From: Artemisia argyi
Taxonomy: Eukaryota > Streptophyta > Magnoliopsida > Asterales > Asteraceae
Length of the DNA stretch: 64,000 nucleotides
Direction: 5' to 3'
Assembly (NCBI GenBank): GCA_030686995.1
Contig: CM060708.1
Span: 183,957,115 to 184,021,114 of the forward strand
Positions 22,729 to 34,700 of the stretch are shown one piece after another. The notes beneath the pieces were generated by a model, which did not search any database, was not told the origin of the DNA, and saw only the letters and a list, made by a program, of their open reading frames with translations. Each line of letters starts with the position of its first letter. Positions within the stretch are counted from its first letter, which is position 1. The position numbers and the translations under genes were made by a program.

Positions 22729-23345
22729 GGTTTTGTCTGTTTTCAGATGTTTTCATCCGTTTTTATACGTTTTTGTCTGTTTTCAAACGTTTTCGTCCGT
22801 TTTTTACGTTTAAGTCTATTTTCAGACGTTTTCGTCCGTTTTCATTTGTTTTTATACGATTTTGACCGTTTACATACGTTTCCGTCCGTTTTTATACGTA
22901 TTCGTCCGTTTCAATACATTTTCGTCTGCTTTTTTACGTTTTGCGTTTTTTTCCGTTTTCATACGTTTTCGTCTATTTTTTTTTACGTTTTCGTCTGTTT
23001 TCAAACGTTTTTTATACGTTTTTGTCCGTTTTTCAGACGTTTTCATCTGTTTTTATACGTTTTTGTTCGTTTTTTGTCCGTTTTCATACGTTCATATACG
23101 TTTTCGCCCGTTTTTATACGATTTTGTCCATTTTTATACGTTTCCGTCCGTTTTTATACGTTTTTGTCCGTTTTCATATGTTTTCGTCTGTTTTCATACG
23201 TTTTCATTCGTTTTTATACGTTTTCGTCCATTTTTATACATCTTTGTCCGTTTTCAAACGTTGTAATACATATATTCATCCGTTTTCTTACGTTTTCGTC
23301 CATTTTCATACGTTTTCATCCACTTTAAAATGTTTTCAGCCATTT
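22728..23345. repeat. Left array: 10-bp-phased CGTTTTNNNN repeats
   Basis: The run is built of decamers such as CGTTTTTATA, CGTTTTCGTC and CGTTTTCATA, with T4-5 tracts recurring every 10 bp over some 600 bp. Because three decamers make ten codons, every frame on this strand opens and translates to a repetitive Phe/Val/Arg/Ser pattern. These open frames are artefacts, not proteins. Confidence 0.92.
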
Positions 23346-23354
23346 TCATACGCT

Positions 23355-23960
23355 TCTAAATATCAAAAGTATTATTCTTTGATACTCAAAATATCACAAG
23401 TGATATTCTGAATATCACAAGTGATATTTTGAATATCATGGGTGATTTTCAACTAATGTTTCGTATCATGAAAATCACTTGTGATATTCAAAATGTCACA
23501 AGTGATATTCTAAATATCACAAGTGATTTTTAACTAACGTTTTATAACATGAATATCACTTGTAATTTTCTGAATATCACTTGTGATATTCAGATTATCA
23601 CTTGTGATTTTCATGTTACAAAATATTAGTTGAAAATCACTTGTGATATTCAGAATATCACTTGTGATATTCAGAAAATAACAAGTGATATTCAGAAAAT
23701 CACAAGTGATATTCTGAATATCAAAAGTGATATTCAGAAAATTACAAGTGATATTCAGAATATCATAAGTGATTTTCACTTTTTTTTAATTCACATTTTT
23801 TCACTTTCTTACATTTTTGTCTGTTTTTGTTCGTTTTCATACATTTTCGTTCGTTTTTATACGTTTCTGAATATCACAATTGATATTATTAATATCACAA
23901 GTGATATTTTTAATATCAAAGAAAATCACTTGTGATATTAAGAATATCAATTGTGATATT
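23355..23960. repeat. Central array: AATATCACAAGTGATATT palindromes
   Basis: At least twenty copies of ATATCAC(AA/TT)GTGATAT occur at about 20-bp spacing in both orientations, with a short non-repeat island at 23775-23865 holding T-runs and a few decamers. Each unit is a near-perfect palindrome (arms ATATCAC and GTGATAT) and includes CACTTG, an E-box (CANNTG) core. Another copy lies outside at about 24316-24339. Confidence 0.88.
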
Positions 23961-24930
23961 CAGAAACGGACGAAAACATAAGAAAATGAACGAATACGTA
24001 TGAAAGCGTAAAAACACGCCTGGAAAGGGACGAAAACATATGAAAACTGATGAAAACGGACGTAAACGTATAAAAACTACTGAAAAGTACGAAAACAGAA
24101 GAAAACGTCTTAAAATAGATGAAAACGTATAAAAAAATGAAAACGTCTGAAAACAGACGATAATGTAAAAAAAATAGATGAAAACGTTTGAAAACGGATA
24201 AAAACGTCTGAGAACGGATAAATACTGTCGAAAACGTAAGAAAATGGACGAGAACGTTTGAAATAGACAAAAATGTACAAAAATAGACGAAAACAGACAA
24301 AAACGTCTGAGTATCACAGAATATCACTTGTGATATTCAGAAACGTATGAAAACGTCTAAAAATGGCCGAAAAATTTTAAAAACGAACAAAAACCTATGA
24401 AAATGGACAAAAACGTAAGAAAACAGACAAATATGTAGGAAAAAGGACGAAAACGTCTAAAAAATGGACGAAAATGTAAGAAATTAGAAGAAAACGTATG
24501 AAAACAGACGAAAACAAATGTAAACATATGAAAACGGACGAAAACGTATAAAATCGGATAAAATCGTGTAAAAACGGACGAAAACTTATATAAACGTATG
24601 AAAATGGACAAAAACAGATGAAAACGTATAAAAACGGACGAAAACATCTACAAACGGACGAAAACGTCTGAAAATGGACAAAAACGTATTAAAACGGATG
24701 AAAACGTATGAAAATGGACAAAAATGTTTGAAAACGTATAAAAACTGCCGAAAACGGATTAAAATGTCTCAAAACAGACGAAAAGAAAAAAAAACGGACG
24801 AAAACGTAAAAAAAATGGATGAAAACTTATGAAAATGGACAAAAACATTTGAAAACAGACGAAAACATCTGAAAAAGTATATAAACGTGTGAAAACAGAC
24901 AAAAAAGGACGAAAACTTAATAAAATGAAA
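23961..24930. repeat. Right array: inverted counterpart, 10-bp-phased AAAACGNNNN
   Basis: Complement of the left array: AAAACGGACG, AAAACGTATG, AAAACGTCTG and related decamers with A4-5 tracts every 10 bp, over about 950 bp. This is longer than the left array, so copy number differs between arms. It is followed by A-rich sequence to 25120. Confidence 0.92.
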
Positions 24931-25769
24931 AAAATCATGAATTTATTTGAAAAAGAAAAGCTTGATTTAAAAAAATGAAAAAAAAAAGGTGAATTAGAAA
25001 AAAAAGGAAAAAAAAAATATCTTTAGTTGGGAAAAAAGGGAAAAAAAAAAGAAAGAAATAAAGAAATAAAGAAAGAAAGTGAATAATAAAAAAGATAATG
25101 AAAAAGAAAAAAAAAAAATATGGACTTAGGTTTACATATTTAATGTTAGGTTAATCCACACAATTAGATCAACTAAATGGAGGGTTGAGATTTGTCCCTC
25201 AGTATGTAACAAAAACTTAGTCCCTAAATGAACTTTTCTCGATATTACATATCATATATGATTTTTCGGTCACGAAAAAAAACGTAAAAAAAACGAAAAA
25301 AAAATTGTCGAAAATATGTCAAAGTGGCTATCTATAGAAAGATAATTAAATGCCCGTCGTAACGGTATAACTTTTTTTGCTTAATGATTAACGGTTTAAA
25401 AGATATTAATATTTGAAAAAAAAAGGGTGAAAGTGGGTTTTATAAATTGTTTGGATTAATCTCATCCATTAGATCAAATAAAGATGGAAGGAAAATAAAA
25501 AGAGGAGATTAGTCCCTTGGTATGTAAAAAAAGTTTGGTCCTCTTTGCTCATAGTTTGCAACTTATTTTGTTGAACGTTTGGCTAAAATCTTGCCAGATT
25601 ATATGTGTTTAATATTTGTTCATAGTTTGATACAAACTAAAACATATTATCTGCATTTTGCGACTTTTTATCATCATTCTAGAAGTCTGGTAATACCAAA
25701 CACGGATAATATGCAAGGATTAGACAAAATTTCTAGACAAGTTAAGGACAGAAGACAACATCATTGATC

Positions 25770-26060
25770 TTACTTATTTGACAAAATTTCACCGTTGGTC
25801 CCTAAACTTGTCACAATTCACGTGAATCGTCCTTAAACTTTTTTTTTCATTTTCGCCCTTGAACTTGTCGATATTGGCGCGGTTGGTCCTTTTGAGAAAT
25901 GGACGTTTGGTTGCAGCGTTAGCTGACGCGTCTACCATGGGTAGTTTAGTCATTTCACAGTTAAACACCTCCAACAGTAATTCTCGCCGTTGGTCCCTAA
26001 AAGATTGCTGCAAGAGTAGTTGCTACAGTGATTTGCGTATTTCGTCCCTAAAAGTTTGCT
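25770..26060. mobile_element. Probable terminal region of the MuDR-like element
   Basis: The motif GTTGGTCCCTAAA occurs at about 25794 and 25993, with similar GTCCCTAAAA and GTCCTTAAAC runs between. Such repeated motifs are typical of Mutator-like element ends in eudicots, and the position just upstream of a MuDR-like transposase fits. The other end lies beyond the nested insertions, so the boundary and 9-bp duplication cannot be checked. 25546-25770 shows nothing recognisable. Confidence 0.4.
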
Positions 26061-26360
26061 ATAAAGAAGGTTCTATTCACTTTTTCCTGAAGCTTTCGTT
26101 TTCCAAGATATGCCTGCAAAAAACTTTCCCGCTCAATCACATCAACGTCAAAATCACAAAAGTATCGAAAAGCGTCCCGAGCAATGTCCGCACCAATGTG
26201 GAAGATGCACAAAAGAGGAGTGACAGTCCCTGCAGATGAGTTGTAGGCGCAATGTGAGAATGACTACGGTAATGAGTTTAAGTCCAGTTGATTTGAGCTT
26301 ATTTTGCTCTTAGCTTGTGTTTATATATGTTTAGGTACTAAGTAATTGACTTTATATTGC

Positions 26361-29000
26361 AGAATTTCATCGCAATTTATTCACCATACGAATACATCAT
26401 GGTGGGGCATTTATGCGTTTCCCTATCAGGGAATACGTTGGTGGTGCTGAAGACATATTTGACATGGTGGATATTGATGTATTCTCTGTCTTTGATCTGG
26501 ACCAGATGGTGCTTCAGTTGGGCTACACAGGTCAGAATGAGCCTCTATTTTACCACTATCTTAGTCCTATGAGTACTTTAGACCACGGTCTGTTTCCCCT
26601 GTCATCTGATGATGATGTCAGATGTTTGGGTTATCTAGTAGGTGGTTTCAAGTTGATAGAAGTCTACATAAAGCACGGTTGTTCTAGGGTCACTGGTAAA
26701 ACAAGGGTAGTAATAGAGGAACTTGTGTCTAGTCCACCTAGTGCCTCTAAGGTAACTAAAGCTCCTCAAATGTTGGCCCTGACATGGCCTGATAATACTG
26801 ATACTGTTCCACTTCCAGCCAACTCAACTCAAGGTACCCATTTTACACAATTGACTTTAAGTGAATGTGGTGAAAATCAAAACAATGACATTCCCCAGAT
26901 TGATTCACAGTTTGGAAGTTTAAATTTAAGTTTCACCCCAGTTGTAGCTGCTAGTAAGGAGATTATGTCAAAAAAACTTGCTGATATAGTTAGGATGATG
27001 AACTTTGATGAGAATGAGTTAGATATGCCTCTTTCATTTAGTTATTTGGATTCCATGAATGTCGACACCACTAGTGGATTAAGTCCTGATGAACATTTTG
27101 GTGTTGCTGACTTGGACTTAAATGTAGGGTTGCCTGTTTTTGGCCTAGATGATCCCCAAACACATACAGCTGAGGGTCAACAGGATAACAGGCAAGAGGC
27201 ACTAGAGGGTGAGGTTCAGCAGGGTAATGGTGTCGGGCCACAAGAGGATGAGGAGGATGACATTCATAATGTCAATGATAGTGATTATGAAGGAGGGTCA
27301 AGTGACAATGCAGGTTCAGGTGATGAAGGAGAGGCTGCAGTTATGAATGATGAAGGACACACTGGAGTTGAGCCTCATGTGCAAGTAAACGGTTTTCATC
27401 TAGCAAGGGATAATCCTTCTGTCAGTATTGGCAATAGCAGTGGTGATCAAGTAAATAAGTATAGACTAACAGGGAATAAAGCTTATGACATCATTGGCAA
27501 CAACAGTTTAGTTGGAGAGGTTGTAGGTAGAGTAGAAGCTGTTAGTGTTGAAGGTTTCGAGAGTCAATCAGGTTCTGATGGTGAAGCAGATTCTGTTGTT
27601 AGGAAACAGTTAAGGGAAATAAGAAGAGCAATTGGAGTTGACATGTCAGAGAATCCTATTATGAAGTATTATTTTTTCACTGGACAAGAGTTTACAACCC
27701 CATAAGAGGTGAAGGAAAGAGTATACATGCATGCAGTTGAGAGCAGGAGAAGTTTGAAGTTGGTCAAGAATGATGGTATTAGGATAAGAGCTGTATGTGA
27801 TAACCAAATTCCTATCTTTACAGAGTCAGTCTTAAGTGGATCAACAGGCCCAACTGTAGATACAGGTGTTGGGCCTAGTGGATCAAGTGGCCCATTAGGT
27901 AGAAGGAGTAAAAGAAAGAGAAACGATGTAGGAACTTCTGATGATGTTGATGATGAATGCCCCTGGTGTTGTATGTTGGCAAAGACAAACTTAAGAAAAA
28001 CTGGATAGTAAAGACATACAAAGACAAACACACTTGCCTTCAATTAAGGGAAATCAAACACTGCACTTATAAATATTTGGCAAACAAGATCTACGACCTA
28101 GTTAAGGTTAATCCAGAGATCCCAGGAAAGGCAGTTCAAGACCAGCTCCAGCGTGAATTACATCTTCAGGTTACTAAGACAAAAGCATTCAGGGCCAAAG
28201 CTAAAGCAGAAAAAGATGTTGCAGGTGATCACAACCTGCAGTATATGATGCTTAGGGATTATATTGGTGAATTACTGTCTACAAACCCTAATACGACTGC
28301 AAAGCTTGCAATTGATAGAGATTCTGCTAATCCTAGTGAGCCTAGAAGGGTGTTTAAAAGAATATATGTTTGTTTGGGACCGTTGAAGGAAGGCTTCAAG
28401 GCTTGCAAAAGAGAATTGTTGGGGCTAGATGGTTGTTTCATGGAAGGTCCTTATCCAGGCCAAGTGTTGGTGGCTGCTGGACTTGATCCTAACAATGGGA
28501 TTTACCCATTGGCTTATGCCTTGGTGGAAGCTGAAAGTAAGAGTTCATGGTCTTGGTTCTTGATGTGCTTGGGTGATGACATAGATCTAGACCCTAGATC
28601 TAACTTCATATTCATGAGTGATAGACAAAAGGTTAGTAAATGATGGTCCTCTAGTTGAATTCTTTAATAACCAACAAAATATAAATTATTATTTTGCTAA
28701 CTTTGTTGGTTTATGCAGGGACTCATTCCAGCCTTAAAATCTGTCTTCCCAAATGCAGAACACAGATTTTGCTTGAGGCACATTCATGAAAATATGAGGT
28801 AGCAGTTTAGTGGATTGGAATATAAGGAAGCTTTGTGGAGATGTGCATCTGTTACAACCCTGTCTGGTTTTGAAAAGTGTATGGAACATTTGAAGGCTAT
28901 GAAGAAGGAAGCACACGAATGGTTGAGCAAGATACCAGCTGAACATTGGGCAATATCTCATTTTTCTGGTAATTGTTTGTTTGTTTTCAACATAAAAAAA
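26361..29000 (+). pseudogene. MuDR-like (MULE) transposase with PB1-like N-terminus, broken and 3'-truncated
   Basis: After a likely splice acceptor (TATATTGCAG, ending 26360) the frame reads a PB1-like N-terminal domain (about 26380-26700) with YVGGAEDIFDMVDID, an acidic spacer (27140-27380), and the MuDR DNA-binding region (about 27600-27800). It is broken there by TAA at 27703-27705. After a -1 frame break near 27960 come the zinc-binding remnant and the MULE DDE domain (about 28400-28990) with LDGCFMEGPY (first D) and, across an apparent intron (about 28632-28718, GTTAGT...ATGCAG), SDRQKG (second D). A TAG interrupts it at about 28800. The third catalytic residue and C-terminus are absent because sequence changes to LTR at about 29051. 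Non-functional. Confidence 0.8.
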
Positions 29001-29050
29001 AGTAGTTTAATAGTAGACATGTATATCATTTAAGTGTTTCATATTTATGT

Positions 29051-29339
29051 GTTAGGGGGTCATTTAAGCCGGAATTTGGATTTATTTGATCAAATAATGC
29101 CCTAAATCGTTCCTTTTGTGATTTTAGGTACTTTTGGAGTGAATTCTGGAAAAGGAAGCATTTTGGACGTTTTTGGAGCATAAAAGTGAAGAAAACGGCA
29201 AAGTCTTAATTTTCCTTGCTGGGAACAGTACCTGACGGCGTCAAGAGCAATTTGATGACGGCGTCAAGAGCAAAAATGGTGACGGTCCAGTGGAAATGTG
29301 ACGACGTCAAAGCATGGCCGTCATGTAGAATACTAACTA
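29051..29339 (+). repeat. Athila-family LTR fragment, plus orientation
   Basis: Matches, in opposite orientation, the start of the element X LTRs: GGGGGTCATTTAAGCC, ATTTATTTGATCAAATA, GCCCTAAATCGTTCCTTTTG and TTTTGGACGTTTTTGGAGCA. It carries three to four TGACGGCGTCAA-type palindromes (29231-29325). It starts within or beside the MULE remnant and ends exactly where the C3 LTR begins, so C3 inserted into it. The remaining part would lie past the right window edge. Confidence 0.75.
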
Positions 29340-29684
29340 TGTAGGAAACATGTTCAAGTGGTGATTTGTGAGGCGTGGAAAATGAAGAAGAGAAGAAGAA
29401 AGAAAGAAAGAAGGGAACCTTGAGAGAAAAAGAGAAATATTAGATTGAGGTTAAGTGAAGGTCCAACCCTCTCCACATGTGGAGAGGGGTATTTATACTT
29501 ACAATATAACGCCCACTCCCGGGCTGTGGATCAGGCATACAGTGGGTGAAGACCCGTCCTTCTTCCACGGTGTTACCTAAACTACTACTAACTAACTAAT
29601 ATATAAACTAACTACAAGCTAACTTAATGCTATTACAATCATTAGGTGACCGAGACTTTTACAGGAATATTTGTATTCCTAACA
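29340..29684 (-). repeat. 3' LTR of C3 (345 bp)
   Basis: Starts TGTAGGAAACATG at 29340 and ends TATTCCTAACA at 29684, with the PPT directly adjacent. It resembles the LTR ends of C1 and C2 but the body differs. Its 5' partner is outside the window, so the boundaries rest on TG...CA ends plus the PPT. Confidence 0.8.
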
Positions 29685-30609
29685 ATCTCCCCCTAAGCGA
29701 GGTCACCTTTGAAATTAAGAACTTTGGTCTTTAAGCATTCTTTAGTCTTTGTAGCTCGTAGGATCTGATTCTTCACTTTTCAACACACTTCGTACTTCAA
29801 GCATAAGAATTCCTTTGAGATATGTGATCTTTGAGCTTCTTTGAGATCATCAGCCAAAGTAAATCTCCAAGCTCATCCGTAGTTGTATTGCCTTCATGTG
29901 ATGTAGTGACTAAGGACCATCATGCTCACACCCTTCTAGATCAGGATACTTTACATTAGAGTTGTGGATCAGGAGACTTTTTCATCAGAGTTGCGGAAGC
30001 GTTGTTGGTAGTCTCTCAATATTTGTTGTAGCAAGTCTCTCATCTTCTTTGATAGTGTGGAGGATGTGTGAGCATGAGGTATGGATTGACCCGATTCAGC
30101 TGGAAACTGGAGTCATCAACACCATCTTTATATGTGTCCTTGAAATAAAACAGTTAGCAATAAAGATAGAGAACGAACATGGCTTTGTCATTCGTTCTGC
30201 GAGGACAGACTATCCTCCGGTTTTGTGAAAACCGACCTGTGATCAGGTAGAGTCTCTTTTAAAGAGGACTCTCCTTGACAGGAATTTCCAGCTTGTAGTA
30301 TAGAATTTTCCAAAGAATCCACTTTGGAATCTTCATACTCAGCATGTTCTCATACCGGAACGTCTCAAAGCAGACAGCACGATAGAGTGAATCGGTGAAT
30401 GAATATTCACGGATTGATGAGAAATAGATTTATAGAAATCACTCGTGTGTCCTATGATAAACATTTTTGAGACACAACGAGAGTTTTATACTTTGAATCA
30501 CATTTCCATCAAAAATACTTTTGTTTGAAAGATATTACACAATCAATGTGCTCGAAGAATTAGTTTGTGAGCACATTGAAAGGTTTTTGCAGAAGTATCC
30601 GTCAATCCA
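29340..30609 (-). mobile_element. Copia element 'C3', 3' end (left piece), split by C1
   Basis: Contains the C3 3' LTR and the first 0.9 kb of its 3' untranslated region. The sequence continues at 54350 after the C1 insertion. The PPT lies at 29685-29698 (minus strand ...CGCTTAGGGGGAGAT). A block resembling C2's 3' region ('aaacagttagcaataaa', about 30147) supports orientation and family. The outer flank is AACTA (29335-29339); its partner would lie outside the window. Confidence 0.85.
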
Positions 30610-30954
30610 TGTTGGGAATAGACTTTATTGTTTCAAGTGTCGGTCATTGAGTTTTGGTATAGGTTGCATTATTTACTTATAACATTAGTTATATTATGTA
30701 TTTTGTAAGTTTTATGCTTGGTTTATAGGTTTGGATAAAGTCTAAGGGCTAAGTATGTCATATTGTCTAAGTTTAGAGAAGCCCTAATCCTTACCTATAA
30801 ATACCTATGTATAACCTCATTTTGAGGTTGGTTGGTTCACTAGTAAGGTTATTAGTCTCATATTGTTATTAGGTGTTCCTTCCACACTCTCTCTAAACTC
30901 TCTTTCTCTCTCTAGAATTTTATGTGATTATGTTGTAGAAATGGTGACCTAACA
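30610..30954 (+). repeat. 5' LTR of C1 (345 bp)
   Basis: TGTTGGGAATAG ... GGTGACCTAACA. TATA box CTATAAATAC at 30795-30804, then a pyrimidine-rich CTCTCT run before the end. Preceded by ATCCA. Confidence 0.96.
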
Positions 30955-30956
30955 AG

Positions 30957-30970
30957 TGGTATCATTCGCC
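30957..30970 (+). promoter_or_regulatory. Primer-binding site of C1
   Basis: TGGTATCATTCGCC two bases after the LTR. Its first eight bases fit the initiator tRNA-Met complement, and it is identical to the C2 site. Confidence 0.82.
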
Positions 30971-31044
30971 AAGGGATAATATAGGTTGATTTAGGTTTGA
31001 TTTGGTAGAAAAACTAGTTTTAAAAGTGATTTTTATCAAATTCG

Positions 31045-31660
31045 GGTACTGTTCATTACACCTTTATCGAGTTTGGGCATATTTTTGAACGTTATCGAGT
31101 TTGAAAATTATATCGAGTTAGGTGTAGTTTTTGAGTTAGCTGCTAAAATATATCGAGTTAGGTGTATGCTAAGTATTATCGAGTTTGGTGTTTCACTAAA
31201 CTTTTCTTTCGAGTTAAGTTACTTTGGTTATCGAGTTAGGTGCCTTTGATTATCGAGTTAGAGGCATTAATTTCCTATCGAGTTTGAAGACTGAATTTTG
31301 GCGAGTTAGCCTTAATTTCCTAATCGTTTATCGAGTTAGGATCCGCGTTGCTACCTTCTAAGGGGTTACTCTGCCAAAATTTTTATTCTCTTTCGAGTTA
31401 GAAGCAAATCTTATCGAGTTTGAAGCACAAATCTTATCGAGTTTGAAGCACACATCCTATCGAGTTTGAAGCACTTATCTTATCAAGTTTGAAGCACAAA
31501 CCTATCGAGTTTGAAGCACAAACCTATCGAGTTAGAAATCAAAACTTATCAAGTTAGAAAGCAAAGTACTTATCAAGTTTGAAACCAAAGAACTTATCAA
31601 GTTTGGAACAATATTTGGACTTATCAAGTTTGAAGACAAATTTACTTACCGAGTTTGATA
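31045..31660 (+). repeat. Leader array of C1: TATCGAGTT(T/A)G repeats
   Basis: About two dozen copies of ATCGAGTTTG or ATCGAGTTAG lie between the PBS and gag at 15-40 bp spacing. The 3' half contains longer units (TATCGAGTTTGAAGCACAAA). Several copies read TCAAG instead of TCGAG, as expected from CpG decay. The same repeat reappears before ORF3 at 40556-40975. 31660-31730 is a short AT-rich lead-in to the gag ATG. Confidence 0.92.
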
Positions 31661-31730
31661 TCACGTTTCTCAAAACTAATTTCAACCTTTATTAATCTTT
31701 AACGATCTTCGTTTACCATAATCACGAAAG

Positions 31731-34700
31731 ATGTCTCAACCACCAAATTATTATTTTCCTCATTCTCCGCAACATCATCAGCAGTATCAGCAACAACAAT
31801 ACCTTCCGCAACAGCAACAACAATACCTTCCGCACCAAATGAATCAACAACCTTCTCAAAAACAAACGTATAATCCACTACATCATTACCTAATGATGCA
31901 ACAACATCAGATCATTCCTCAACAACAACCATATCAAGTGCCACTACAAAACAATCAGTTTTCCTCCAAACAACCTCACTGGTTTGACAGAATGTGTGAA
32001 GTTATTACAACTCAACAATCCCGACATGAGGCAGGATCACTTGAAACACCTCCAATGCTTACACCTGGGAACTATGTTCAATGGTCAAGTCGATTCTTAC
32101 GATTTCTTGAACTGAAGAAACCTCATGGGAAGTTCTTAAAGCAAGTGATACTTGAAGGACCATTTGAGTGGCCAACAAGATTTGAAGCTGGGGATCCAAC
32201 TGCTGATCCTCCACGTCCTCCTGGTGATAGACCTCTTCCAGAAACTTCACTTACTGAAGAACAGAAACTACATCGTGAAGCTGATCAATATGTAATGGCT
32301 TATATACTTCAAGGTATACCTAATCCAATCTATCGAAGTGTCGATGCTCAGAAAACAGCCAAAGCTATGTGGGAACACGTTCATCTCCTTATGGAAGGCA
32401 CTCAACTGAACAAAGATGACATGGAATCCAAACTCTACATGGAATACACTGACATCACAATTGAACCAGGAGAGACACTTGAATCCTACTATCATCGTTT
32501 CACAAATGTAGTCAATGATCTGGAACGTCATAAAATCACAGTACCAAGGATCGCTGTGAACTCCAAATTTGTTGGTAGTCTTGGCCCTGATTGGCAGAAA
32601 TATGTGACATTTGTTCGTCAAACAAAGAATCTTCATGATGCTCCATATGGTTTGTTGTATGATTTTCTGAAACACCATGAACCTGAAGTGGAAAAAGATC
32701 GAGCTCTACGAGTAGGATACACACCCACACCAACATCAAATTCTTTGGCTCTCGTAGCTCAATCTCCCTATGCTCCACCACCAATGTCAAATCATGCATA
32801 TGTTCAAGAGCAGAACTACTTCAGTTATCCACAATCTTCCACCTCGAACCAAATGGTCCCTTATGATTCATCTCCTACTCAACTTGTTCCATCACACAAC
32901 AATGATGCTATGTACTACACCAACTCCAATGATGATGACGATGATGACTTTAATACGTTGAATCAGGGACTCGCTCTTATTGCTCGTGCTTTTAGCAAAT
33001 TCTCCAACAAAACAAACAACCATCAACGTTCATCCTCTAACACAAGGAATCAAGCTATTGTCAATGATGGAAGAGTGGAAATTCAGAATCGTAACTATGG
33101 TCGATCTGGGTCAGGAAGTTCTTCAGGAAATTATGGGAATGGTCAGAGGTTTAGTAACAATGCGGGGTTCAGGAACAACTCAGGATCTTCTCAGCAAAGG
33201 TCTGAACCAGTTGCAACAAGGAACTCCAACTCAGGAAATGCAGTGTGGTGTTATAACTGTAATGAACAAGGTCATATTGCGACTGCATGTCCTAAACCGC
33301 GAACTCGGGGTAGTAAGTTTCACAAGCAAGCATTACTCATGGCTCTTCAAGATGAAAAGGATGGACATTTCCCTGAACAGGACAACAACTTCATGGCAAA
33401 TGTGCACAATGACGATGACATGGAAGATCTAGAAGCTAATGCAGCTGTGATGCTTATGGCCAACATGCAGGAACTTAAGCTCAATGATTCAGGTCCAGTG
33501 TATGACACTGACGGCTTGTCTCAGGTACATGACCTCAATGCATGCTTTATTAATGATATAGTCTCACCGTCTGCTTATGAATCAGATATGGCGCAAGTTG
33601 TTCCATCTAAATCATCTTCATCTTCTCAAACAGATGAACAAATAAGCACAGTTGTCATATTTGATGATGACACAGTTGTTTCATTTGATCATCCTATTGA
33701 GAATGATAAAAATGATCATTTAGAACAACATGAACCATCATTTGATCCAGACCCTGACCTAATATTGTTATCTAAACAACTGGATGCTCAACAATTGCAA
33801 ATCATTAAATGCAACGAGAAAAATAAAGCTTTAAAAGAACAAAATGTGTCACTTGCAAGAGATATTGAGTGTTATAAAATTCAGCTTTCAAATCAGGAAG
33901 ACAAGATTAAAAATGCAAAAAGTTTTGAAAAATCTTTTCAAGATTCTTACAACAAAGAACAAGATCTTCAACGCAAAATGCAAGATTTAATTGAGTCAAA
34001 CGGAAAGTTGATTTCGAAACTTGAAAGTGAAAAGTGTGATTTGAAAATGCTAGTTGAACGTCTTAAAACAGTTCTTTCAAAAACAGAAACAGAATTGTCG
34101 AATTGCAAAAAGGAGTTTTGTGAACATAAAAAACGAAAAAGGAAGTATATCGATGATTTACTCGGTGATATTGTTGATCTTGAAAAACAACTCAAAGAAT
34201 TTCGTCACATTGTTTACAAACACGGGAACTCTGTCACAACAATTCAGAAATTTGCTTTAAAACCGAGACCCGATAAAGGATTTGCACTTTGCGATTTCAA
34301 ATCAATGTTTCTTCACAATGCATTCAAAGAAAACCCTAAGATTTACAGTATGGACCACATGTTTGATAACACAATTGTGCGTGCTGTTGTTTTTGATACT
34401 GAGGAAGAAGAAGAACTTGAAGACGAGAGTCGATCAAAAATGAGTTATGTTCAATATTGGACACCATATGACTATTCAAAAGCTCCTCACATTTCTAAAT
34501 CTTTTGTTACTCAAAAGGATTTACCTGAGAAATCATGGTTTATCGAAGAGTCATATGTTTCATCTCATAATGAGGCCCCTGTCCAAACTGTAGCACAAAT
34601 AAATGGTCCTTTACCATCATCCGGTGAACTTACACTTTTACCAAAAACTTGTCGTGTCTTAAATTATTTCAAAACCTTTATGGAAGACATAGAAATTTTG

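Larger units (their letters stand above)
21970..25545. mobile_element. Giant layered fold-back (inverted-repeat) element, about 3.6 kb
   Basis: The two halves are inverted copies in four layers. Outer: 21970-22440 against 25125-25545, sharing ATATCTTTTAAACCGTTAAT, ATTATCTTTCTATAGA and the CATATATGAT block. Second: a T-rich tract at 22444-22660 against an A-rich tract at 24940-25120. Third: a 10-bp-phased array on the left (22728-23345) and its complement on the right (23961-24930). Centre: AATATCACAAGTGATATT repeats in both orientations. No transposase is encoded. The layout (long TIRs made of subrepeats) is that of fold-back transposons; target duplications were not identified. Confidence 0.75.

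Noticed and set aside
22559..24647. Several 80-190 codon ORFs rich in Phe, Val, Arg and Ser on both strands, resembling membrane proteins
   Set aside because: They are forced open by the 10-bp repeats (30 bp equals ten codons) in the fold-back arms. All three frames are open at once and the products mirror each other on the two strands.
25789..26239. ORFs on both strands before the MULE transposase as genes
   Set aside because: They overlap the probable MULE terminal region with repeated GTCCCTAAA motifs and show no protein domain. An untranslated first exon or TIR is more likely.
30957..30970. tRNA gene near the LTR
   Set aside because: Only the short tRNA-complementary primer-binding site is present, with no cloverleaf. 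No tRNA or rRNA gene was recognised anywhere in the window.
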